From: Nocardioides sp. Root240
GTDB lineage: Bacteria; Actinomycetota; Actinomycetes; Propionibacteriales; Nocardioidaceae
NCBI RefSeq assembly: GCF_001428825.1
Contig: NZ_LMIT01000010.1
Span: 363,256 to 427,255 of the forward strand
Length of the DNA: 64,000 nt
Direction of reading: 5' to 3'
Positions 34,486 to 44,187 of this stretch are shown here, one piece after another. Positions within the stretch are counted from its first letter, which is position 1. The number at the start of each line of letters is the position of its first letter. Under the pieces are notes generated by a model. That model saw nothing but the letters and a program-made list of their open reading frames with translations, was not told the origin of the DNA and ran no database searches. A program made the translations under genes and the position numbers.

Positions 34486-35303
34486 CGGGCCGTCGCGGTC
34501 GCGCCGACGTCCTCGACCGGGTACGACGAGCCGCGGCCACGCGCTCGACGGCGATGGTCGATCGGGCCGAGGTCCACCGAGGCACCCGTCGGCGAGCGCT
34601 GGTGCCGCTCGCCGGCGGGCTCGGGGCGCTCGTCGCGATGTTCCAGCTCGTCAGCAGCAACGTGCTCGCGGTGAACTTCACGACCGCCAACCAGGAGTTC
34701 CAGCTCTACTCGAACTACCTGCAGGGCGCGCAGGCCGCGGGCTTCCTGTCCACCAACGACACGTCGACCGGTGAGGACAACGGCGTCGCCGAGCTCGGCA
34801 TCCGCTCGGCCAAGCTGGCCGGCCTCTGCGCGATCGCGCACGAGAACGTGCCGGTGGTCGGCGAGGTGACGCTGATGATCCTCGCCGGCGTACCCGTGCG
34901 GAGCAGCTTCGCCACCGGCGCCAACACCACCACCGACGGAGCCGGCAACCCGCTGACCTACGACGCCGACGGCCTGCTCACCGGCGGCAACCACATCACC
35001 GCCAGCAACCTGTTCATCAACTCCCGCTCGCTGAACGGCTTCGGGAACCTGATCAGCGGCATGAACCTCGGCCAGAGCGCCGACACGGTCGACACCACGG
35101 CCGGCATCACCTGGCCCGGCGGGCAGACCCAGCCGGACCCCGGCGACTTCGGGCTGACCGTCGACCGGATCAACGTCGGCGGCCTCGGCGGCGACACCTA
35201 CGGCATCAACCTGCAGGGAGCGATCACCTTGCCGAATCTCAAGATCAAGGTGGTCAAGGGCCACAAGACGCAGGCCGACTGCCCGAGCCAGGCGGCCGGC
35301 TGA
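34482..35303 (+). CDS. DUF6230 family exported protein (2)
   Basis: This 273-aa protein has about 40 basic N-terminal residues, one hydrophobic segment (about 42-66, PLAGGLGALVAMFQLVSSNVLAV) and a long outer domain. Near the C-terminus it has GAITLPNLKIKVVKG, matching NITLPNLSIKVLPF in the third DUF6230 protein; this looks like a family signature. Two Cys (one in LAGLCAIAHE, one in the last eight residues) could form a disulfide outside the cell. It is coupled to both DUF6114 genes by ATGA and TGATG overlaps, which suggests that the two families work as a pair. Confidence 0.75.
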   Translation: MTGRRGRADVLDRVRRAAATRSTAMVDRAEVHRGTRRRALVPLAGGLGALVAMFQLVSSNVLAVNFTTANQEFQLYSNYLQGAQAAGFLSTNDTSTGEDNGVAELGIRSAKLAGLCAIAHENVPVVGEVTLMILAGVPVRSSFATGANTTTDGAGNPLTYDADGLLTGGNHITASNLFINSRSLNGFGNLISGMNLGQSADTVDTTAGITWPGGQTQPDPGDFGLTVDRINVGGLGGDTYGINLQGAITLPNLKIKVVKGHKTQADCPSQAAG

Positions 35304-35713
35304 TGCGCGCGGCTGTCGTGGCCGGGTGGCTGTGGTTCCGCGCGTTCCGCCGGACCCGTCCGTTCTGGGGCGGGCTGTGGTGCATCCTCGCCGGCGCGTG
35401 GATCGTGCGGTCGATGTTCTTCTCGTTCGTGCTCGCCGTCAGCGGCGGGTGGAGCTACTCGTCCGGCTACATCCTCGGCGGCGGGCTGGTCCTCTTCGGG
35501 CTGGTCGCGTGGTTCGCGCCGCACTACCGCGGGCTGCTCGGCGTGCTGGCGGTGCTGCTCGCGCTCGCGGCCTTCGTCGCGGCCAACCTGGGCGGCTACC
35601 TGCTCGGCTCGGTGCTCGGCATCCTCGGCGGCTCGATGGTGTGGGCCTGGGGCGAGAAGACCCCCCGGCGTTCCCGCGGCGGGCGCCGTCGCGCCGTCGT
35701 ACCCGCGTCGTGA
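35303..35713 (+). CDS. DUF6114 family membrane protein (2)
   Basis: This 136-aa protein has four membrane helices between about residues 18 and 118 and a basic tail (KTPRRSRGGRRRAVV). It shares FRRTRPFWGGLWCILAGAWIV and NLGGYLLGSVLGILGGSMVWAWG with the first DUF6114 protein; the mutual likeness is highest in these first and last helices. No enzyme motif is seen. Overlaps (TGATG and GTGA) tie it tightly to both neighbours. Confidence 0.75.
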   Translation: MRAAVVAGWLWFRAFRRTRPFWGGLWCILAGAWIVRSMFFSFVLAVSGGWSYSSGYILGGGLVLFGLVAWFAPHYRGLLGVLAVLLALAAFVAANLGGYLLGSVLGILGGSMVWAWGEKTPRRSRGGRRRAVVPAS

Positions 35714-36630
35714 GGCTGACGGTACGACGCCAGCGGCTGCTGGTGCTGGCGGCGGTGCTGGTGCTCGCGAGCGCCGCGGTGCTGCTGCCGCGCGTCGACG
35801 ACGGCGCGCACGGGCAGGCGCAGAACGGCGCCTACCAGCCGTTCGCCTGCGACCAGCCCGGCAGCACGAACCCGCAGCAGCGGCGTCAGGACGTGCAGCT
35901 CGACAACGGCGCGGGCGACTTCAACGCGGCCGGCCGGATGTACCCGTGCCTGGCGGGGGTGCGTTGGCACCTGCAGTCCGGCAACGTCGCGACGTCCGAC
36001 CCCGGCACGGCGATCGGGCAGATCCGGACGGCCTACGGGCGGAAGTTCCCCGGCACCGTCTACTACGCCGCCGCCGGCTCGCGCACCGACCTCTACCAGG
36101 TGGCCTTCAGCGGCCTGCAGTTCTGCACCGGCGACACCACGCCCGTGGGCGCGTGCCCCGCGAGCGGCACGACCGACATCCAGCTGTACGCCGACAGCGG
36201 GGACGCTCCGTCGCCGAAGCCGGCGGCGCCGTACCGGCTGACGATCGACCCGGACCAGGCGATCACCATCGGCGGAGCAGGGGTGTGGACCGAGGTGCTG
36301 GCGACGGCGAGCAGCTCGTTCACGGTGCCCGTCGCGCAGCTGCCGACGGCCACGCACCTGGCGTGCGGGCTGGTCGGCGGGACCGCGCGCGGCGGCTTCC
36401 TCGGCATCGGCGGCACCTGCGAGCTGAGCGCGGAGGACTTCGCCGGCGGCCTCGCGCAGTGGCTCGGCGGCGGCGAGAACTACACGCTGCTCGGGGTGAA
36501 CCTGGACTTCTACTACCTGGTCACGCACCGCCAGAACCCGTCGGACCCGTACACGCAGCTGCCGGTCGACGGCTCGGGCAACCCGCTCAACTCGATCCAG
36601 CTGCCCGACACCACGATCTCGGTGGGCTGA
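35710..36630 (+). CDS. exported protein of unknown family
   Basis: This 306-aa protein starts at GTG 35710 (GTGA overlap). Residues about 7-25 form a signal or anchor helix (RLLVLAAVLVLASAAVLL). The outer part holds several Cys (FACDQPG, YPCLAGV, QFCTGD, GACPAS, LACGLVG, GGTCELS), an even number that suggests disulfides. It ends IQLPDTTISVG, a faint echo of the LPN/LPD strand in the DUF6230 proteins, so it may be a distant member. I do not recognise a described family. Position inside the coupled cluster argues for a shared function. Confidence 0.6.
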   Translation: MRLTVRRQRLLVLAAVLVLASAAVLLPRVDDGAHGQAQNGAYQPFACDQPGSTNPQQRRQDVQLDNGAGDFNAAGRMYPCLAGVRWHLQSGNVATSDPGTAIGQIRTAYGRKFPGTVYYAAAGSRTDLYQVAFSGLQFCTGDTTPVGACPASGTTDIQLYADSGDAPSPKPAAPYRLTIDPDQAITIGGAGVWTEVLATASSSFTVPVAQLPTATHLACGLVGGTARGGFLGIGGTCELSAEDFAGGLAQWLGGGENYTLLGVNLDFYYLVTHRQNPSDPYTQLPVDGSGNPLNSIQLPDTTISVG

Positions 36631-37463
36631 TGGCTGCATCGATCTCGACGGGGACGGGTACCCGCTGGGGGCGGATGGTGGGCGCGCTCGCCGCCGGACT
36701 CGGCGCCCTCACCGGGCTCGCGACACTCACCTGGCACCAGGCGCTCGGCTTCGACACGACCCTGGTGATCCAGGACGGCAACGCCACCTTCTCCTCGTCG
36801 CAGATCACCGCCGACGACGCGGCGTTCGGGATGGCGCCGGTCCGGTTGGGCAACGGGACGTGGAAGAACCTGCTCCGCGCCGGCTTCGCGACGGCCAGCC
36901 TGAACGGGTTGTGCGTGTCGAAGACGGAGACCGTGCTCGGCGGCATCAAGTACACGGTGAAGCTGACCGCCGGCGACGGCGGCACCGGCCTCGAGACGCG
37001 GGCGGCCAATGCGGCGCTCGACGTCACCGCGCTGCGCGGCGCCGGCATCAACCTCCAGGGCAGCACCCAGATCGGCCAGGCCACGACCGACCTGACGACG
37101 GCGCCCGGCGCGGCGCCGTACCTCGCCAACCCGTTCGGCGTCCCCTCGACCTACGACGGCGGCTGGTTCGGCCCCGGCACCACGGGCCCGCAGGTCTACG
37201 GCGCGACCGGCAACGGCGGCCACGTGAACGGCCAGGGCTACACGGGCATCGACGCCACCCGCGGCTCGCTGACGAATGTCTACGGCCAGCTCTGGCAGGC
37301 CCAGGTCACCGGCAACATCACCCTGCCGAACCTGTCGATCAAGGTGCTGCCCTTCAAGGACACGATCGGCTTCAACGCCAACGGCACCCCGAACTCGACT
37401 CCCGACGGCATCGACGACCGCTCCTGCTGGACCGAGGCCCGCCAGGGCACCTACCCCCGCTGA
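36630..37463 (+). CDS. DUF6230 family exported protein (3)
   Basis: This 277-aa protein has one hydrophobic segment (about residues 17-36, GALAAGLGALTGLATLTW) and an outer domain with FDTTLVIQDGNATFSSSQITADD near the start and NITLPNLSIKVLPFKD near the end. Cys pairs (LCVSKTE, SCWTEA near the C-terminus) echo the second DUF6230 protein. It is the last gene of the cluster; its TGA is the first arm of the nested inverted repeat at 37461-37630, which probably ends the transcript. Confidence 0.75.
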   Translation: MAASISTGTGTRWGRMVGALAAGLGALTGLATLTWHQALGFDTTLVIQDGNATFSSSQITADDAAFGMAPVRLGNGTWKNLLRAGFATASLNGLCVSKTETVLGGIKYTVKLTAGDGGTGLETRAANAALDVTALRGAGINLQGSTQIGQATTDLTTAPGAAPYLANPFGVPSTYDGGWFGPGTTGPQVYGATGNGGHVNGQGYTGIDATRGSLTNVYGQLWQAQVTGNITLPNLSIKVLPFKDTIGFNANGTPNSTPDGIDDRSCWTEARQGTYPR

Positions 37464-37630
37464 CCCACGAACCGTGCCTCGTGGCACCACGAACCGTGCC
37501 TCGTGGCACCACGAGCCGTGGCTTGTGGCTCGGCTCGGCGCCAGGACTCACGCCTCGAACTGCCACTTCCCACACTTCGTCGTGCCACGAGGCACGGTTC
37601 GTGGTGCCCTGAGCCAGGCTTCGTGGGTCA
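37461..37630. repeat. nested inverted/tandem repeat between convergent genes
   Basis: A 22-bp unit occurs twice in tandem (37466-37487, 37488-37509), once degenerate (37510-37531) and once as an exact reverse complement (37582-37603). The outer arms TGACCCACGAA (37461-37471) and TTCGTGGGTCA (37620-37630) contain the stop codons of the DUF6230 and hspR genes. Each unit can also fold on itself (CCACGA...TCGTGG). A two-way terminator is likely. Confidence 0.8.
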
Positions 37631-38056
37631 GGAGGGACGACGCCAGACCACGATCGACTGGCCGGCGGGCGGCTGGGGCAGGGCCGGGAGGCGGGTCGGC
37701 GGGGCCGGGCGGGCGGTCAGGGCCTGGCGCAGCGCCTCGTGGGCGGCGTCCAGCTCGGCGGCCAGCTCGGCGTTGCGGGAGCGCAGCGCGGACACGGTGT
37801 TCTCGAGGTCGAGGATGCGCCTGACGCCCTCGATCCCGATGCCGGACGCGGTCAGCTCGGCGATCTCGCGGAGCCGCTCGATGTCGCGGTAGGAGTAGCG
37901 CCGCCCGCCCCCGCCCGTGCGTCCGGGCGTGATCAGCCCGACCCGCTCGTAGGTGCGCAGCGTCTGCGGGTGCAGGCCGCTGAGCTGGGCCGCCACGCTG
38001 ATGACGAAGACTGAATCGTCGTCAGCGGGCGGACCCTGCGGTGGGCGGACGGCCAT
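37628..38056 (-). CDS. hspR: HspR heat-shock repressor (MerR family)
   Basis: This 142-aa DNA-binding protein has a MerR-type winged helix at about residues 17-85 (VFVISVAAQLSGLHPQTLRTYERVGLITP, then GGGRRYSYRDIERLREIAEL) and a coiled coil (about 92-115). The VISVAA...HPQTLR...ERxGL pattern identifies HspR. In Streptomyces HspR represses dnaK, clpB and lon with DnaK as corepressor. It overlaps dnaJ by 1 nt (TGATG) as the last gene of dnaK-grpE-dnaJ-hspR and so shuts off its own operon. HAIR boxes at 41764-41783 and 29684-29702 are its expected sites. Confidence 0.95.
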   Translation of the reverse strand: MAVRPPQGPPADDDSVFVISVAAQLSGLHPQTLRTYERVGLITPGRTGGGGRRYSYRDIERLREIAELTASGIGIEGVRRILDLENTVSALRSRNAELAAELDAAHEALRQALTARPAPPTRLPALPQPPAGQSIVVWRRPS

Positions 38057-39243
38057 CAGGATGCGTCCTCGTACAGGCCGGCGCGGAGCGCGGCGTTGGC
38101 CGGAGCGGTGGCCTCGGCGTAGGCCTCGAGCGCCGCCTTCGCGGCAGCGTCGAGCGTCGCCGGGACCTGCACCTCGACCGTGGCGAGCAGGTCGCCCCGC
38201 GCGCCGTCGGCCTTGGCGGCACCCTTGCCACGGACCCGGAAGGTGCGCCCGTTCGGCGTACCGGCGGGAACCCGCAGCGTGACGGGCGAACCGCCCATGG
38301 TGGGGACCTTGATCTCGGCACCGAGCGCGAGCTCGGCGAAGGACACGGGTACGTCGACCGTGAGGTCGTTGCCCTTGCGGCCGAACACGCGGTGCTGGGT
38401 GACCTTGACGGTGACGTAGAGGTCACCGGCCGGGCCGCCGTTCTCGCCCGCGGCGCCCTTGCCACGCAGCCGGATCCGCTGGCCGTCCTTGACCCCCGCG
38501 GGGATCTTGGCCTGGATCGTCCGCGTCGCCTGGCCCAGCCCGCTGCCGTGGCAGGTCGGGCACGGGTCGTCGTAGACCAGCTGGCGTCCGCCGCAGGCGG
38601 GGCAGGTCTCGTTCATCGAGAACGCGCCACCGACCGAGGCGGTGACCATGCCGGTCCCCTCGCACACCGGGCAGGCGTGCGGCTTGGTGCCCGGCTTGCC
38701 ACCGGTGCCGCGACAGGTCGCGCAGGCACCCTCGGAGCTGATCCGCAGCGACACCGTGACGCCCTCGAGCGACTCGGTGAACCCGATGGTCGCCGTCGTC
38801 TCGAGGTCGGTGCCCCGGACCGGGCGCGGCGCCCGCCGGCCGGCGGAGAAGCCGCCACCGAACAGGTCGCCGAAGAGGTCGCCGAAGCCACCCCCGCCGC
38901 CACCGGCGCGGTCGCGCAGCAGGTCCTCGACGTTCACGCTGCCGCCGTAGCCACCGCCACCACCGAAGCCGCCACCCGCCGGGAAGCCACCGCGGCTGAA
39001 CATCTCGCGCGCCTGGTCGTACTTCTTGCGCTTGTCGGCGTCACCGATGACGTCGTAGGCCTCCGCCACCGCCTTGAACTTCTCGTGCTTGGCGGTGTCG
39101 TCGGGGTGCGAGTCGGGGTGGTTGGCACGCGCGAGCTTGCGGTAGGCCTTCTTGATGTCGTCCTGCGACGCGGACTTCGCGACGCCGAGCTCCTTGTAGA
39201 AGTCCTTGCTGGCCCAGTCGGACCGGATGCCGTCGTCACTCAT
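38056..39243 (-). CDS. dnaJ: chaperone DnaJ
   Basis: This 395-aa co-chaperone stimulates DnaK ATPase and delivers substrates. The J domain (about 10-75) has the HPD triad in ANHPDSHPDD. A Gly/Phe-rich linker follows (FSRGGFPAGGGFGGGGG). Four zinc-binding repeats (CATCRGTG, CPVCEGTG, CPACGGRQ, CPTCHGSG) lie at about 165-235; the third lacks the usual second Gly. The C-terminal substrate domain is complete. It lies between grpE (43 nt upstream) and hspR (1-nt overlap). Confidence 0.96.
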   Translation of the reverse strand: MSDDGIRSDWASKDFYKELGVAKSASQDDIKKAYRKLARANHPDSHPDDTAKHEKFKAVAEAYDVIGDADKRKKYDQAREMFSRGGFPAGGGFGGGGGYGGSVNVEDLLRDRAGGGGGGFGDLFGDLFGGGFSAGRRAPRPVRGTDLETTATIGFTESLEGVTVSLRISSEGACATCRGTGGKPGTKPHACPVCEGTGMVTASVGGAFSMNETCPACGGRQLVYDDPCPTCHGSGLGQATRTIQAKIPAGVKDGQRIRLRGKGAAGENGGPAGDLYVTVKVTQHRVFGRKGNDLTVDVPVSFAELALGAEIKVPTMGGSPVTLRVPAGTPNGRTFRVRGKGAAKADGARGDLLATVEVQVPATLDAAAKAALEAYAEATAPANAALRAGLYEDAS

Positions 39244-39286
39244 CGCGCACCTCCCTTCCCTTCCGTCGTGTTGTCGTGGTGGGTCG

Positions 39287-39852
39287 TCAAGCCGGGTCGA
39301 CCACCAGCACCTGCGCTGCGCGCACGACCCGGTCGCCGATCTTGTAGCCGGCCTTGGCGATCACCTTGCAGGTGGTCACCTCGACCTCGGCGTCCGTGCC
39401 GATGTGCGAGAGCGCCTCGTGCACCGTGGGGTCGAACGCGTCGCCGACCTCGCCGAACTTCACCAGGCCCAGCCCGGCGACCACGCGCTCGAGCTGCTCG
39501 GCCGTGGCCTTGAAGCCACCCTCGAGCGGCTCGTGCTCGCGCGCCCGGTCGATGGTGTCGAGCACGTCGATGATCGGTGTGAGGACGGCGTACCTTGCGT
39601 TCTCCTTGAGGAGCTCGCGGTCCCGCTCGACCCGTCGCTTGTAGTTGACGAACTCCGCCTGGTTGCGCTGCAGGTCGAGGGTGCGCTCCTCGAGCTCCAT
39701 CTTCGTGACGGTCAGCTCGTCGGCCTCGGCCTCCGGAACCTCGAGGCTCGCCGCGCCCTCGGCAGCGTCGGCCGCCGGGGCCTCGTCGCCCTCGGGCGAG
39801 GGAGCTGCAGTCTCCTGCAGCTCCCCCTCCTCCGGGTTGAGGTTGTCCTCGG

Positions 39853-39856
<4 letters not shown>
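39287..39856 (-). CDS. grpE: GrpE nucleotide exchange factor
   Basis: This 189-aa protein releases ADP from DnaK. Residues 1-50 are acidic and disordered ([22 protein letters not shown]), followed by a long helix with [22 protein letters not shown], and the C-terminal beta domain with [19 protein letters not shown], the family signature. The GTG start overlaps the dnaK stop by GTGA, so the two are translationally coupled. Confidence 0.95.
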
Positions 39857-41712
<1,856 letters not shown>

Positions 41713-41763
41713 GTGTGTTTCCTCCGTTGTCTGTGCTGTGCTTCAGCTCGTGATTCAAGTTAG

Positions 41764-41783
41764 TTGAGCCGGATGGACTCAAG
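41764..41783 (-). promoter_or_regulatory. HAIR operator (HspR box) of dnaK
   Basis: TTGAGC (41764-41769), 7 nt, ACTCAAG (41777-41783) matches the HAIR consensus with one mismatch. It lies in the dnaK upstream region and about 140 nt before the divergent LuxR-type gene. Confidence 0.85.
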
Positions 41784-41923
41784 TCTGACATACGGTGCAA
41801 CGGACGTCGATGCCGGGTTGTTCCCCGACGGCGCACCCTCCTTTGTGATCATGTCCGGCACCACCCGACCGACCTACGATCGAAGGGCGGGGGTGCCACC
41901 TGACCCCGCAAGGGGGGTGGGCG

Positions 41924-43471
41924 ATGAGCCCCGAACAGGTGTCCCGCAGCCATGCCATGTGGGACCGGATCAGCCGCGGCGAGCTGAACGCCGCGGCCAC
42001 CGACGCCCAGCTGCTGCTGTCCTCGCTCGACGACCCGGCCGGTCGCGCCGAGGCCCATGCCGCGCTCGGCCTGGTCCTCCAGCGGGTCGGGCGGATCGCC
42101 GAGTCCCGCGACCGGTTCGCGCGGGCGGCCGAGCTGACCCGCACCCAACCGCGCCTCCAGGCGTCGTACGTCGCCGACGAGGCAGGCTCCCGCTTCCTGC
42201 TGGGCGACCTGGCCGGCGCCGCCCGGGAGGGCGAGCAGGCCAGGCGCCTGGGCGAGCGCCACGCCAACAGGTTCGCGGCGTGCGAGGCGCTCAACACCCT
42301 GGCGGCCGTGGCGATGGCCGAGGGCCGGCCGGCGGACGCGCTGCGGCTGACCCGCGAGGGCGTCCGGCTGCAGGCCGCCCAGCGGGAGAGCAGCGGCGGG
42401 GCGCCGATGTCGCACCTCTACCTCGGGCTGGCGCTCGTCGAGCTGGACCGGTTCGCCGACGCGGAGGACACCTTCACCACGGGCCTCGCCGCGGCGAACG
42501 CGGGCCAGCTGACCTGGTTCCACTCCATGCGCGGCCTGGCCCGCTTCCTCTCCGGGCGCTGGGACGACGCCAGCGAGGACCTCCGCGCGGCGCTCGAGTC
42601 CGCCGACCGCACCGGCACCCTGATCGCCCGGCCGCTGGCACGCGGCATCCTCGGCCTCGTCGAGGCGATCCGCGGCAACGTGACCACGGCTGCCACGCTC
42701 GTCGCGCCGCACGAGGGCACGCTGATCGCCGTGGGGATGCCCGGCGAGGAGTGGCTGGCGATGGCCCGGGCGGCGATGGCGGAGCATCCCGCGGCCTCGT
42801 ACGAGTCGCTGGTCGAGGGCTGGCTGCACACCCGGCGCACGCCGTACTTCCTGAGCTGGCGGGCGCTCGCACCCGCCGTCGTGCACCAGGCCGTGCGCCA
42901 CGGCGACCGCGACCTCGCGACCGAGGTGACGCAGCAGGCCGAGGCCGGGGCGGTGCTCGCGGACGACGTCGGCTCGGCCCTCGGGGCGGCGCTGCGGTGC
43001 CGCGCGATCCTCGACGCGGACCCGGACGTCGCGGTCGCCGCGGTCGACGCGCTGCGCCCGTCGGGGCGTCCCTTCGCGTTCGCGTCGGCCTGCCTCGAGG
43101 CGGCCCTGCTCCTCCACGCCGCCGGGGACGACGAGCGCTCCCGCAGCGTCCTGCACGAGTCCGCCGGGGCCTTCCACGGCCTGCGCGCCACCCCCTGGCT
43201 GGCCTACGCGGGCCAGCGGATGGTGCAGCTGGCCAGCCCACCGCCCGCGCCGGGGCGGCCGGCCGTCGTACCGGGGTGGGAGCTGCTGACGGCTGCCGAG
43301 CGCGACATCGCCGTCCTGGTGGCGAAGGGCTTGTCGAACCGGCAGATCGGCGCGGAGCTGTTCGTGTCGCCCCGCACGGTGCAGACCCACACGTCGCACA
43401 TCTACGCCAAGTTGCGGATCTCCTCGCGCGTGCAGCTGTCCGCACTGCTCCACCAGCACGGCCTGGACTGA
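41924..43471 (+). CDS. TPR-LuxR family transcriptional regulator (1)
   Basis: This 515-aa protein has a long run of TPR-like helical repeats (about residues 15-430; for example AHAALGLVLQRVGRIAESRDRFARAAELT) and a LuxR-type helix-turn-helix at about 447-505 (LLTAAERDIAVLVAKGLSNRQIGAELFVSPRTVQTHTSHIYAKL). It lacks the ATPase domain of LAL/MalT regulators. The signal is unknown. It shares architecture, length and many aligned blocks with the protein at 44188-45717 (QRxGxxADSRDQFARA, HEEW/GEEWVAxA), so the two are paralogs. The ATG has an AGGGGGG run about 7 nt upstream. It is divergent from dnaK. Confidence 0.85.
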   Translation: MSPEQVSRSHAMWDRISRGELNAAATDAQLLLSSLDDPAGRAEAHAALGLVLQRVGRIAESRDRFARAAELTRTQPRLQASYVADEAGSRFLLGDLAGAAREGEQARRLGERHANRFAACEALNTLAAVAMAEGRPADALRLTREGVRLQAAQRESSGGAPMSHLYLGLALVELDRFADAEDTFTTGLAAANAGQLTWFHSMRGLARFLSGRWDDASEDLRAALESADRTGTLIARPLARGILGLVEAIRGNVTTAATLVAPHEGTLIAVGMPGEEWLAMARAAMAEHPAASYESLVEGWLHTRRTPYFLSWRALAPAVVHQAVRHGDRDLATEVTQQAEAGAVLADDVGSALGAALRCRAILDADPDVAVAAVDALRPSGRPFAFASACLEAALLLHAAGDDERSRSVLHESAGAFHGLRATPWLAYAGQRMVQLASPPPAPGRPAVVPGWELLTAAERDIAVLVAKGLSNRQIGAELFVSPRTVQTHTSHIYAKLRISSRVQLSALLHQHGLD

Positions 43472-43477
43472 GTTTTC

Positions 43478-43493
43478 TCCGCCAGTCGGCGGA
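43478..43493 (+). terminator. small hairpin after LuxR-type gene
   Basis: TCCGCC (43478-43483) pairs with GGCGGA (43488-43493) around AGTC just past the stop. There is no T-run after it, so its terminator role is weak. Confidence 0.25.
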
Positions 43494-43569
43494 TGCCGCG
43501 ACCCGTCCCGGCGAGGGAGCCTCGGGGTCGTCGGTTCTCGGGTCCACCTCTTCCACCGCAGGAGCTCCC

Positions 43570-44124
43570 ATGAAGCGATCCACCCGCCCCGGCCCTCTCT
43601 CCGAGACCCAGCAGCGCTGGCAGGAGCTCCACCGCCGGCACGGCGTGCTGCGCAGGGTCATCGACTCCGGACGGATCGACGAGGCGGACCCCGACCTGCA
43701 CGCCGCCTTCCCCGACCGCGACGACCTGGTCCGGGCGCTGGTCCAGCACTGGACGACCCTGATCGGCGGCTGCGTCGACTTCGCGCTCGAGGTCGGCGAG
43801 GAGAACGACAGCGCGGAGACGCTGCGCGAGGCGCACCGGGCGGCCATGCGCCGCGAGCCGTCCCTCTACCCCCTGATCCTGCACGCCTCCCGCGGACCGC
43901 TCGGCGCGGCGCTGGTCGAGCGCGAGTACCTCCGCCTGGCCTGCGCCGTCGGCCTCGCCACCCCCGGTACGTCGGGCGCCGCGGCCTCGCACGCCGTCGC
44001 CGTCATCCTCGACGGGGTGCCCCTGCCGGGCGCGCTGCCGCGGATGTCGCGGGTCCGCTCGGCGCTCGAGTGGGTCACCGGCCCGTCGGCCGCCGCCCAC
44101 CCGGTCCAGGAGCTGCTGCACTGA
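43570..44124 (+). CDS. hypothetical helical protein
   Basis: This 184-aa protein is mostly alpha-helical. A stretch resembling the TetR helix-turn-helix end is seen (LHAAFPDRDDLVRALVQHWTTLIGGCVDFAL, about residues 42-75), but the recognition-helix start is not clear, so I do not call it a TetR regulator. The rest (LREAHRAAMRREPSLYPLILHAS) fits a TetR-like ligand domain. AGGAG lies about 6 nt before the ATG. It sits between the two TPR-LuxR paralogs and converges on the second. Confidence 0.6.
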   Translation: MKRSTRPGPLSETQQRWQELHRRHGVLRRVIDSGRIDEADPDLHAAFPDRDDLVRALVQHWTTLIGGCVDFALEVGEENDSAETLREAHRAAMRREPSLYPLILHASRGPLGAALVEREYLRLACAVGLATPGTSGAAASHAVAVILDGVPLPGALPRMSRVRSALEWVTGPSAAAHPVQELLH

Positions 44125-44149
44125 TCCGCTGATCCACCGACCCGTCGTC

Positions 44150-44172
44150 GCCGGGCGGGGGAGCCGCCCGGC
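44150..44172. terminator. bidirectional hairpin between convergent genes
   Basis: GCCGGGCGG (44150-44158) pairs perfectly with CCGCCCGGC (44164-44172), loop GGGAG. It lies between two convergent stop codons. No T-run is present, as is common in high-GC actinobacteria. Confidence 0.55.
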
Positions 44173-44187
44173 CGATCGCCCGAGGAG

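Noticed and set aside
37466..37603. Possible CRISPR or integrase attachment site
   Set aside because: The 22-bp units are tandem or inverted with no regular spacers, and no integrase or cas gene is near.
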